Shown here: positions 27,755-35,991 of the stretch, in pieces | Layout of the letters: the number at the start of each line of letters is the position of its first letter | How positions within the stretch are numbered: position 1 is the first letter of the stretch | NCBI GenBank assembly: GCA_041392845.1 | Contig: JAWKLG010000009.1 | Location: forward strand, 1 to 64,000 | Length of the DNA: 64,000 bases | Reading direction: 5' to 3' | From: JAGQWW01 sp041392845 | GTDB taxonomy: Bacteria; Bacteroidota; Bacteroidia; Chitinophagales; Saprospiraceae | Position numbers and translations under genes: made by a program | Notes under the pieces: generated by a model | The model's database searches: none | Seen by the model: the letters and a program-made list of their open reading frames with translations, nothing else | What the model was told of the DNA's origin: nothing

Positions 27755-27842
27755 TATCAACATGGGATAATTTCGATAACAAGTGCTAATGCTAGTCAAT
27801 AAATTCAAATACCTAATATTTAGGTTTGGCCGAAAAAAGGCG

Positions 27843-27850
27843 CAAAATTG
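27843..27850 (-). promoter_or_regulatory. probable -7 element for sprA
   Basis: The minus strand reads CAATTTTG followed by C, one mismatch from TAnnTTTG, about 90 bases before the chosen sprA start. No better match is present in the interval. Confidence 0.35.
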
Positions 27851-28183
27851 GCATATAAATGCAATATGACCAAGAAAACGACAAATTGTATCCGACATGA
27901 TGGAAGCCAAAAATTTAACATCCATTAGAAGGATTAATCTTTTATTAACAAAAGATTGGCTCAAACCTACGCATTTACGGAAGAATTAGTTAAATGTTTA
28001 ATGTTTTATAGTTGTATTGAGGCCATAAAAATGATGTGCGGTATAAAGTCATCTTTATTTATAATATTAGAGTATGAATTTATGTGGTCAGAATGCAGCA
28101 AAAACAATTACGACAGGTATATTCGCACCCAATACCACTTAATTTGTTTTGAAAAATATTGGAAATAAAAATTTACAGATATT
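27851..28183. other. divergent intergenic region between sprA and fba
   Basis: About 330 bases of AT-rich sequence with no convincing gene. A short open frame at 27956-28168 has no start context or family resemblance. A weak -7 candidate (TTAATTTG) lies near 28139-28145 for the aldolase gene. I see no repeat, riboswitch or RNA gene here. Confidence 0.4.
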
Positions 28184-29269
28184 ATGGCTTCAAAGAATTC
28201 TACCAAATTTAGAACAGGGGTTTTGCATGGAGATGAGGTGACTGAATTGTTCAATTATGCTAACGATAACAATTTTGCAATTCCTGCAGTAAATGTAATC
28301 GGTACCAATTCTATCAATGCAGTAATGGAAACTGCAAGGGAGGTGAATTCTCCTGTAATCATTCAGTTTTCTAATGGTGGTGCAGCATTTTACGGCGGAA
28401 AGGGTTTGTCAAATGAAAATCAACAATCTGCCATTTTGGGTGCACTAAGTGGTGCTATCCATGTGCATACACTTGCTAAGGCATATGGAGTTACCGTAGT
28501 ATTGCATACGGACCATTGTGCGAGGAATCTACTTCCTTGGGTGGATGGCATGTTGTACGCAGCAGAAAAGTTCTACGAAGACCGTGGTTTCCCTCTTTTT
28601 AGTTCCCATATGTTGGATCTTTCGGAAGAGCCCATTGAAGAAAATATAGAGACTTGCGTTGAATACCTGAAAAGAATGGATGCCATGGGCATGACCCTTG
28701 AAATTGAGTTGGGAGTAACCGGAGGAGAAGAAGATGGGGTCGACAATACAGATGTTGACTCTTCCAAACTTTACACACAACCGGAAGAAGTGTCTTTTGC
28801 TTATGAAAAATTGAGCGCAGTGTCCAACAGGTTTACTATTGCTGCTGCATTTGGTAACGTGCACGGTGTATACAAGCCGGGAAATGTGAAACTTAGCCCA
28901 ATCATTCTAAAGAATTCTCAGGAATTTGTGAAAAACAAATTCAACCTTGATAAAGACAATCCTATCAATTTTGTCTTCCATGGAGGTTCAGGTAGTAGCC
29001 GCGAAGAAATTCGTGAAGCTATTGAGTATGGAGCCATAAAAATGAACATTGATACAGATATGCAATGGGCATTTCTGGATGGTGTTAGAACCTATGTCGA
29101 TGATAAAGCTGGCTACCTGAAAACTCAAATTGGTAATCCTGATGGTCCGGATGTTCCTAACAAAAAACATTACGACCCAAGGGTATGGTTGAGAAAAGGT
29201 GAACAGTCATTTGTTGCCAGATTGAAATCAGCTTTTGAAGATTTGAATTGTATCAATCAAAACGCATAG
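28184..29269 (+). CDS. fbaA: class II fructose-bisphosphate aldolase
   Basis: Zinc-dependent aldolase of glycolysis and gluconeogenesis that splits fructose 1,6-bisphosphate. At 361 residues it is of the class IIA (E. coli FbaA) size. Metal and substrate motifs are intact: VVLHTDHCARNLLPW (zinc histidine), SHMLDLSEEPIEEN, EIELGVTGGEEDGVDN, AFGNVHGVYKPGNVKL and FHGGSGSSREEI. The KMNIDTDMQWAFLDGV segment follows. The gene for aspartate kinase begins 32 bases after the stop and may be co-transcribed, with a strong terminator after it. Confidence 0.96.
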   Translation: MASKNSTKFRTGVLHGDEVTELFNYANDNNFAIPAVNVIGTNSINAVMETAREVNSPVIIQFSNGGAAFYGGKGLSNENQQSAILGALSGAIHVHTLAKAYGVTVVLHTDHCARNLLPWVDGMLYAAEKFYEDRGFPLFSSHMLDLSEEPIEENIETCVEYLKRMDAMGMTLEIELGVTGGEEDGVDNTDVDSSKLYTQPEEVSFAYEKLSAVSNRFTIAAAFGNVHGVYKPGNVKLSPIILKNSQEFVKNKFNLDKDNPINFVFHGGSGSSREEIREAIEYGAIKMNIDTDMQWAFLDGVRTYVDDKAGYLKTQIGNPDGPDVPNKKHYDPRVWLRKGEQSFVARLKSAFEDLNCINQNA

Positions 29270-29301
29270 TTTTTCCATTCGAAAAAATATAGTCAAGTTT
29301 A

Positions 29302-30594
29302 ATGAAGGACCTAAAGGTATTTAAGTTTGGTGGCGCATCCGTAAGAGATGGAGCTGGTGTAAGAAATGTGGCATCTATCATTTCAACTAAAAAGAAAGGC
29401 CCCTTAATTGTAGTAGTTTCTGCCATGGGTAAAACCACTGACGGATTAGAGAAAGTGGTAAGAGCTCATCGTGATAAAACAGGTGAGTCTGCTAAATTTT
29501 TGGAGGAAGTAAAAGAGTACCACTACAATATTTGTAAGGAACTTTTTGAAGAAGGCGATCCGATTTTTGATGCAATCAATGACACTTTTGTTGAAATTGA
29601 CTGGGTTTTGGAAGAAGATCCACATGAAAATTATGACTTCATGTATGATCAAATTGTCTCTGTCGGAGAATTGGTCTCTACAAAAATAGTAGCAGCTTAC
29701 CTCAATAAAACCGGAACGCCCACCCAATGGATGGATGCGAGAGATATTATTCGTACGGACAACCTATATCGTGAAGCTTGGGTGCAATGGGAAGAAACCG
29801 TTTCAAATGCTCAAAAATTATTAACGCCACATCTTGAGCATGAACATGTAGTTTTGACCCAAGGATTTATCGGAAGTACTTCAGAAAATTTTACGACAAC
29901 GTTGGGCAGAGAAGGCTCCGACTATACCGCAGCCATTCTTACATTTTGTTTGGATGGAAATGATATGACCATTTGGAAAGATGTACCTGGTGTTTTGACA
30001 GCTGATCCACGCAAGTTTGAAAATGTTAGTAAACTGGACAGACTTTCTTACAAAGAGGCCATAGAGATGACTTATTATGGTGCTAAGGTAATCCACCCTA
30101 AGACCATTAAACCTTTACAGAATAAGTCCATCCCGTTATACGTAAAGTCATTTTTAGAACCAGACAAGCCGGGAACACTTATTTCTACCGACGTTGAAGA
30201 TAATTATCCACCCATGGTGGCCATAGAAAGCAATCAGGCATTGTTGCATATCTCAACCAGAGATTTCTCCTTTGTTGCAGAACATCATATGAGTTATCTT
30301 TTTAAAATGATAGCAGAAATGAGATTGCAGGTAAACATGATGCAAAATACCGCCATCAGTTTTGGTATTTGTGTGAATGATATTGATGATAGGGTAGAAC
30401 GATTTTCAGAGGCCATTGAAAAAGATTTCAAAGTGAATTATGACAGGAATCTTGAGCTGATTACCGTGCGTCATGCACAGGAAAATGTGCTGGATAATTT
30501 GAAACGCGGAAAAATCATCATGCTGGAAGAAAGGATACAAGAAACGGTGCAATTGGTAGTCAAAGATGTGCCGGTATTGAAAAGAAAAGACTGA
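29302..30594 (+). CDS. lysC: aspartate kinase (monofunctional)
   Basis: First enzyme of the lysine, threonine, methionine and diaminopimelate pathway; phosphorylates aspartate. The kinase domain starts with KFGGASVRDGAGVRN and contains LGREGSDYTAAIL and the WKDVPGVLTADPR segment (residues ~230-245). The last ~140 residues hold the ACT regulatory region. The 430-residue length excludes a fused homoserine dehydrogenase. Feedback regulation by an end-product amino acid is usual for the family, but the effector cannot be read here. Confidence 0.92.
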   Translation: MKDLKVFKFGGASVRDGAGVRNVASIISTKKKGPLIVVVSAMGKTTDGLEKVVRAHRDKTGESAKFLEEVKEYHYNICKELFEEGDPIFDAINDTFVEIDWVLEEDPHENYDFMYDQIVSVGELVSTKIVAAYLNKTGTPTQWMDARDIIRTDNLYREAWVQWEETVSNAQKLLTPHLEHEHVVLTQGFIGSTSENFTTTLGREGSDYTAAILTFCLDGNDMTIWKDVPGVLTADPRKFENVSKLDRLSYKEAIEMTYYGAKVIHPKTIKPLQNKSIPLYVKSFLEPDKPGTLISTDVEDNYPPMVAIESNQALLHISTRDFSFVAEHHMSYLFKMIAEMRLQVNMMQNTAISFGICVNDIDDRVERFSEAIEKDFKVNYDRNLELITVRHAQENVLDNLKRGKIIMLEERIQETVQLVVKDVPVLKRKD

Positions 30595-30615
30595 TTATCA
30601 CGTCACAACTAATAT

Positions 30616-30656
30616 AAAAGCCGGCTGGAATTTGTATCCAGCCGGCTTTTATTTTG
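30616..30656 (+). terminator. rho-independent terminator after lysC
   Basis: A perfect 13-base stem AAAAGCCGGCTGG / CCAGCCGGCTTTT (30616-30628 with 30638-30650) has a nine-base loop and a T-rich tail. It ends the fba-lysC transcript. Confidence 0.92.
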
Positions 30657-30785
30657 TCCTTTATTGAAATAGTGAAAATTTATTGGGAAAAAATCTATAA
30701 ATTTATTGCAGAAATCACATATGGGATAATTTTTAATTTATAGCTTACCCATTTTTGCCATCCATTTTTTTTAAAAAATAAACAT

Positions 30786-32483
30786 ATGGATAGAAGAGCT
30801 ACTCTGGCAACTCTACTAGGTAAATCAAACAAAACAAACAAGTCGGAAAATCAGGATTTTGCACCACCTGCTTCAGGATTGGACCCGTACACTGGTTCAT
30901 GGGGTTTTGAAAATGCTGCCCACTTGCTAAGAAGAGCAACATTTGGACCCACTGTTGAACAGGTCAAACAATCTGTTCAGGATGGTTTGAATGCGACGGT
31001 TGCAAAATTGTTGGAGGATTTGCCTATGCCTTCTCCGCCTGTTAATTATTATTATACCAACGACCCATATACTGAAATTGGATCTTCCTGGGTAGATAAA
31101 GGATATGTTCAGGGTGATTCCAATCTTGGCCAAATTCGAACCAGCAGGTTTCGCTCTCTTAGGGCCTGGACGATGGAACAAATTCTGACGGAAGGGGTCA
31201 ATTGTAGGGAAAAAATGACCTTGTTTTGGCACAATCATTTCGTAACTGCCAATGAAGGTGAACCGCTTTATGTTTGGAATTACATCAACACTTTGCGTGA
31301 GAATTCTTTGGGAAATATAAAGGAGTTAGTGAAAAAGGTAACCATAGATGCTGCAATGTTGCGCTATCTCAACGGTAACCAAAACCGCAAAAATGCTCCC
31401 AATGAAAATTATGCTCGGGAATTATTGGAGCTATTCACCATAGGTAAAGGTCCTTTGGTACGTTTTGGCGATTACACCAATTATACGGAAGACGATATCA
31501 AGGAATCTGCAAAAGTCCTCACTGGTTGGATTGCCAGATTCAGTAATATGTACAATGAATATTACACTAAAATCACTGAATTTATTCCTAATTATCACGA
31601 TACCAGCTCAAAGTCCCTTTCTTATCGGTTCAATTACGCGCAAATCGATAATGCAGATGATGAAGAGTACAAAATTTTAATAGATACCATTTTTAAGAAG
31701 AGAGAATGTGCAAGGTTTATTTGCCGTAAGCTTTACAGGTGGTTTGTTTATTATAAAATAACACCTGATGTGGAGGCAGACGTTATAGAACCCATGTCTC
31801 AAATTTTACACGGAAACGGGTACAATGTTAAACCTGCACTTGAAGCGCTTTTTAAAAGCCAGCATTTCCATGACATATTAAATGTCGGACCGATGATTCG
31901 CAATCCTTTCGATTTTGTTTTCGGTCCAATGAAGGCATCCTATTATTCCGAAGGATTGCCTACTGATCTTTATGCTAGATATTTGCAGCTATACAATCTG
32001 TACACCAGTAAATTGAAATTCAACCTTATGCAGATGGAGTACTTTAATCATCCGGATGTTGCAGGTTGGAAGGCGTATTATCAAGAACCAAGTTTTTATA
32101 GAATTTGGATCAATTCAGCAACACTTCCTCCAAGAAGAGATGTGAGAAAATACCTATTATATGCATCTACATCAAGAGGAGTTCCAATTGAGTCTGAAAG
32201 ACTGGATGTATTAAAGCTGGCATCAAGGCTGGACAATCCAACGGATCCCAATGATTTAATTGATGAATTGACCCGATTGTTGATGCCACAACCAATTTCT
32301 CCCGGTCAAAAAACTTATTTAAAAGAGTTACTCATACCCGGTTTGCCGGACTATGAGTGGAGTATTGAATATGGTCAATATCTAGGTAATCCTGATGATA
32401 AGGATTTAAAAAACAGTATTGAAGGAAAGCTTAGGATTTTACTGAATGGCATTTTAGAAATGCCCGAATCCTATTTGAGTTAA
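30786..32483 (+). CDS. DUF1800 domain protein
   Basis: The 565-residue protein is a complete DUF1800 member: AAHLLRRATFGPTVEQV at the N-terminus, the MTLFWHNHFVT motif, ANEGEPLYVWNYINTLRENSLG, and NENYARELLELFTIGKG with ESAKVLTGW. The C-terminal GWKAYYQEPSFYRIWINS block is also present. The reaction is unknown. In Bacteroidota and Planctomycetota the gene is nearly always paired with a DUF1501 gene, and that is the case here, 32 bases downstream. The N-terminus lacks a clear signal peptide, so export, if any, follows an unusual route. Confidence 0.93.
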   Translation: MDRRATLATLLGKSNKTNKSENQDFAPPASGLDPYTGSWGFENAAHLLRRATFGPTVEQVKQSVQDGLNATVAKLLEDLPMPSPPVNYYYTNDPYTEIGSSWVDKGYVQGDSNLGQIRTSRFRSLRAWTMEQILTEGVNCREKMTLFWHNHFVTANEGEPLYVWNYINTLRENSLGNIKELVKKVTIDAAMLRYLNGNQNRKNAPNENYARELLELFTIGKGPLVRFGDYTNYTEDDIKESAKVLTGWIARFSNMYNEYYTKITEFIPNYHDTSSKSLSYRFNYAQIDNADDEEYKILIDTIFKKRECARFICRKLYRWFVYYKITPDVEADVIEPMSQILHGNGYNVKPALEALFKSQHFHDILNVGPMIRNPFDFVFGPMKASYYSEGLPTDLYARYLQLYNLYTSKLKFNLMQMEYFNHPDVAGWKAYYQEPSFYRIWINSATLPPRRDVRKYLLYASTSRGVPIESERLDVLKLASRLDNPTDPNDLIDELTRLLMPQPISPGQKTYLKELLIPGLPDYEWSIEYGQYLGNPDDKDLKNSIEGKLRILLNGILEMPESYLS

Positions 32484-32515
32484 TCCATCCCTATCATCTA
32501 AATCTCTTTTTCGAT

Positions 32516-34075
32516 ATGAAAAGAAGGAAATTTATCCAGACCTCAACCGCAGCTGCAGTCGGAACTCCAATTATGCTCAATGGGCTTTCCTTGAATGTAC
32601 TTCCGACCAAAGGCTTCTTTAAAAAAATGAATCCTCTTAATGATAAATGTCTTGTTATCATCCAAATGCTTGGGGGAAACGATGGTTTGAATATGGTCAT
32701 TCCCATTGACCAGTATGACAACCTCGCCAATGCAAGACCCAATATCATTTTACCGGAAAATTCTCTTTTGGATTTAAATGGATTAACCGGGTTGCATCCT
32801 GCCATGACAGGGCTGAAAGGTTTGTATGACAATGCAAGGCTTACCGTGGTTCATAGCGCCGGTTATCCTAGTCAAAATAGGTCGCATTTTAGATCAACTG
32901 ATATCTGGACTTCCGCTTCGGCCGCCAATGAATTTGTGAGCAGTGGATGGTTGGGAAGATATTTTGATACCAAATTTCCGGGTTATCCAAATGGCTATCC
33001 AAATGTGGAAAATAAAAACCCGGTTGCATTGACTATGTCATCCCTGGTTTCTGAAACTTGTCAGGGAAGTGCTTCTAATTTTAGTTTGGCCTTGACCAAC
33101 CCATTCTCACTTTCTGCTTTGAATCAAGGCGAAGACAGCGAACCACCCAATACTCCTTATGGTGATGAATTGAGATTTTTAAGGCAGGCGATAGACCAGA
33201 CCAATGCTTATAATGACGTTATAACTGGTGCTGCAAAGCATGGTAAAAATATGGTCAGCTATCCTAATACCAGTTTAGGGAATCAGTTGAAAAATGTTGC
33301 CTTGTTGCTTGCTGGTGGTTTACATACCAAAGTATTCGTTTGTTCTATTGGCGGATTTGATACCCATGCCAATCAGGTGGATGTGAATGATACCAAAGTC
33401 GGGAACCATGCAAATCTGCTTCGTACGCTTTCAGATGCAATCGCTGCGTTCCAGGAAGATTTATTCCAGCTTGGTTTGGAAGAAAGAGTGTTGGGTATGA
33501 CCTTCTCTGAATTTGGAAGACAAATTAAATCCAATTTCTCAGATGGAACCGACCATGGAACTGCGGCTCCAATGTTCCTATTCGGAAAATGTGTGAGTGC
33601 CGGCTTTGTTGGTGAAAATCCTGAAATCAGTGCCAATGTTCAAGTGCAGGAAGGAGTTCCAATGCAAAATGACTTTAGGAATATCTATGGCTCCATCATG
33701 AGGGACTGGTTTGAAGTAGAAGAAGAGGATGTTCGCGAATTGCTTTTTGAGGACTTTGAATATTATCAGGTAGTAGATCCTTGTAGTAGTCCCGGTAAAT
33801 TTGCCGGTCAGGCTCCTATCGAAGCATTTGACCTGAATGTATTTCCAAATCCAGTAATAGATAATGCGGAAGCTGTTTTCGAAAGTTTCGATGAGGATGC
33901 AAGAATTACCCTGGTAGATGGAAGAGGTGCAGAACTCAGGGTTCTGATGGAAGGAAGACTGTATGCTGGTACCCATCGGGTTCCGGTAGAAGCTTCTCGT
34001 CTACCTAGAGGAAATTATTATGTGAGGGTTCAACTAGAGGGTAGACAACAGACGAAGTTGTTTGTGAAGATCTAG
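32516..34075 (+). CDS. DUF1501 secreted protein with T9SS type A sorting domain
   Basis: DUF1501 proteins are sulfatase-like (alkaline phosphatase fold) exported proteins. The N-terminus MKRRKFIQTSTAAAVGTP has the RR-x-F-I-x look of a twin-arginine signal. Motifs include VIIQMLGGNDGLNMVIP, VHSAGYPSQNRSHFRSTDIW, IGGFDTHANQ and MTFSEFGRQIKSN. The last ~80 residues form a T9SS type A C-terminal domain (LNVFPNPVIDNAEAVF ... GNYYVRVQLEG ... KLFVKI). This marks it as cargo for the secretion pore encoded at 20-28 kb. It is co-transcribed with the DUF1800 gene. The TAG stop is the first triplet of a heptamer array. Confidence 0.92.
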   Translation: MKRRKFIQTSTAAAVGTPIMLNGLSLNVLPTKGFFKKMNPLNDKCLVIIQMLGGNDGLNMVIPIDQYDNLANARPNIILPENSLLDLNGLTGLHPAMTGLKGLYDNARLTVVHSAGYPSQNRSHFRSTDIWTSASAANEFVSSGWLGRYFDTKFPGYPNGYPNVENKNPVALTMSSLVSETCQGSASNFSLALTNPFSLSALNQGEDSEPPNTPYGDELRFLRQAIDQTNAYNDVITGAAKHGKNMVSYPNTSLGNQLKNVALLLAGGLHTKVFVCSIGGFDTHANQVDVNDTKVGNHANLLRTLSDAIAAFQEDLFQLGLEERVLGMTFSEFGRQIKSNFSDGTDHGTAAPMFLFGKCVSAGFVGENPEISANVQVQEGVPMQNDFRNIYGSIMRDWFEVEEEDVRELLFEDFEYYQVVDPCSSPGKFAGQAPIEAFDLNVFPNPVIDNAEAVFESFDEDARITLVDGRGAELRVLMEGRLYAGTHRVPVEASRLPRGNYYVRVQLEGRQQTKLFVKI

Positions 34076-34142
34076 GTGCTGGGTGCTGGGTGCTAGGTGC
34101 TGGGTGCTAGGTTCTGGGTACTGGGTTCTGGGTGCTAGGTGC
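34073..34142 (+). repeat. heptamer array, unit T(A/G)GGT(G/A/T)C, 10 copies
   Basis: Ten gapless 7-base units (TAGGTGC, TGGGTGC, TGGGTAC, TGGGTTC, TAGGTTC and others). The first unit contains the TAG stop codon of the DUF1501 gene, so gene end and array are continuous. Variation is limited to unit positions 2 and 6. Confidence 0.96.
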
Positions 34143-34250
34143 TGGATTTTCTCTCGGAATTTGTCATTCTTGCCTCTGAGCCGGAATTAGATATGTTGCG
34201 TTGCCTAAGTTGGATGTGCGGTAAGTAGCTTGGTGAATAATGTTTTAGGT

Positions 34251-34314
34251 CGCAGTTCGCTATTAAGTAAATCGAATAGCGAACTGCGAACACCGTAAAC
34301 CGAACTTCGAATAG
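34251..34314. repeat. 14-bp inverted repeat inside a CGAANNN heptamer array
   Basis: CGCAGTTCGCTATT at 34251-34264 is repeated in perfect inverted form at 34275-34288 with a ten-base loop. From 34273 to 34314 six 7-base units are read in phase: CGAATAG, CGAACTG, CGAACAC, CGTAAAC, CGAACTT, CGAATAG. On the minus strand the array starts a few bases after the TAA stop (34320-34322) of the outer-membrane barrel gene. The hairpin may end its transcript, though no U-tract follows. Confidence 0.85.
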
Positions 34315-34319
34315 CGGTC

Positions 34320-35969
34320 TTAAAATCTTGCGGTAACTCCTACCAAGGCATTGATTCCAAAAGTGGGGTAGTTGTACCAGCGTCTTCTTTTTACTCCTGA
34401 CAGATTATAGATATCGAGGAATACTCCGAAGTGTTCTGAGAATCTGTATTCTCCGCCGACACTGATATCCAACAAGCCATTTTGTTTTTCATTTTCTCCT
34501 AACTGGTTGGGGAAGCTGATACCGTTTTCAATAAACAAGGACGCTCTTACAGTTGCCTTTCCTTCCAAGGTAATATACTTAACGGTACCATTGATGCTAA
34601 GTGCGGGTAGTCCCCACGGTTCTCTTTGAGTGTCCAAATCATAAACATTGCTGTTTACTGCTCCCAGAATACTTAATCCTTTGAATAAAGTTGCTTCCAG
34701 CGAACCTCCAATATAAAACAGATTGCCATCATCTGTAAAGATGTTGAAATTATAGGGAACGATGTTTTCACCTATATAAAGGTGGTTTGGAGTGTACAAA
34801 ACCAAATCCTCTACTTGCCTATATCCAATTCTTGCCTGGTACTCAATTCCGTTGATACTGCCTTTTAATCCTCCGTAATAATCCCTGTATTTGGTGTTGA
34901 CTGGTATAAACCTGGTATTCACAAAAGGATTGTAATTGGAGAGGGTTTGCATGGTGTTTTTTGCAAGACTACCATCAGCCCCAACAAAGGCCGCCAACCT
35001 GCTTCCCAAAACAGGAACTGTAGCTTCAATTTGAGGGAAGAAGCTGTAATTGTCGTTGCTGGATGCAATATTTACACCTACTTTGACTCTGAAATAATCA
35101 CTATGGTAGGTGAAATTCGGTTGAAGGAAAAAGTTATTTAGTGGATGTTTGACGGTATCTCTAAACTGATTGAAATCAGTTCTGATAAGAACTGTCAAAG
35201 GATGTTTTTCATTAAACCACTTCGTGAGATGCAGTTTTAAATCAATTCCATTTTCTCTGGATGCATATAAATCCTGTAATCTGTAAAAATCAATATCAGC
35301 TCCATAATTTACATCACCAACGGTTTGTTCACCATTGAAAAGGGAAGCGCCAATATTAAACTGACTAAACCTTTGTTGAACATCATTTTTAGAAAAACTG
35401 GTATCCTGAAATCTCTCATCCTGGGTATAACCGTAATAGTAATTCAGGTTACGGGAATAACCCATTCTTCCTTGCACGGCAAATCCTTCATCGAAATAAT
35501 AGGTGCCTTCAATTTTACCCATGTTATCCGAAAATCGCTGATTTTCAACGTTTTTGGTATTGTTTGCGCTGTGATGTTTGAGGTGGACATTTAAATCAAA
35601 TTTCTTGTCTTTAAGAATGCCATATCCTGCTTCTCCATAGACTGAATTAGGAATACCCACACCTAGTTTTCCAAATAAATTGTAGACCTCTTCCAGCTTT
35701 TCGCGCTTCATAGCCAAAGGCCTGATAGCAGGAGGCAGGTATTCAACTTGAATGCTGCGGTTTGGAATGGTGTACGTTTGACGTTTGGTGCTGGTATCCG
35801 CCGGAGGTAATTGTGGTTCTACCTTTAAGATTTCAGCATCCGACAAACGGGCGTCAAAATTTTTGATTACATCAACCTGGCCTGAAGGGAGGTCGTCCTG
35901 TGCAAAAGCAATTTGAGTTGCCACTACAGTGACAAGCATTGGGAATATATATTTGAAATTGATTTTCAT
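34320..35969 (-). CDS. outer-membrane beta-barrel protein (TonB-receptor-like barrel without plug)
   Basis: The start at 35969 gives a signal peptide (MKINFKYIFPMLVTVVATQ, ending at AFAQ); an earlier in-frame start at 36014 would overlap the TPR gene and add a polar leader. After a ~60-residue proline-rich linker come some 500 residues of alternating amphipathic strands (GEAGYGILKDKKFDLNVHLKH and similar blocks), ending in INALVGVTARF with a C-terminal aromatic. No plug domain or TonB box is seen. Such barrels are commonly encoded just after a ~1000-residue TPR protein in Bacteroidota, as here. The substrate is unknown. Confidence 0.75.
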   Translation of the reverse strand: MKINFKYIFPMLVTVVATQIAFAQDDLPSGQVDVIKNFDARLSDAEILKVEPQLPPADTSTKRQTYTIPNRSIQVEYLPPAIRPLAMKREKLEEVYNLFGKLGVGIPNSVYGEAGYGILKDKKFDLNVHLKHHSANNTKNVENQRFSDNMGKIEGTYYFDEGFAVQGRMGYSRNLNYYYGYTQDERFQDTSFSKNDVQQRFSQFNIGASLFNGEQTVGDVNYGADIDFYRLQDLYASRENGIDLKLHLTKWFNEKHPLTVLIRTDFNQFRDTVKHPLNNFFLQPNFTYHSDYFRVKVGVNIASSNDNYSFFPQIEATVPVLGSRLAAFVGADGSLAKNTMQTLSNYNPFVNTRFIPVNTKYRDYYGGLKGSINGIEYQARIGYRQVEDLVLYTPNHLYIGENIVPYNFNIFTDDGNLFYIGGSLEATLFKGLSILGAVNSNVYDLDTQREPWGLPALSINGTVKYITLEGKATVRASLFIENGISFPNQLGENEKQNGLLDISVGGEYRFSEHFGVFLDIYNLSGVKRRRWYNYPTFGINALVGVTARF

Positions 35970-35991
35970 TTCTAAGGCAATTTTTAGGTTG

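Noticed and set aside
27956..28168. 70-codon open frame between sprA and the aldolase gene
   Set aside because: Composition is that of AT-rich spacer, there is no start context or family resemblance, and it overlaps the region needed for two divergent promoters.
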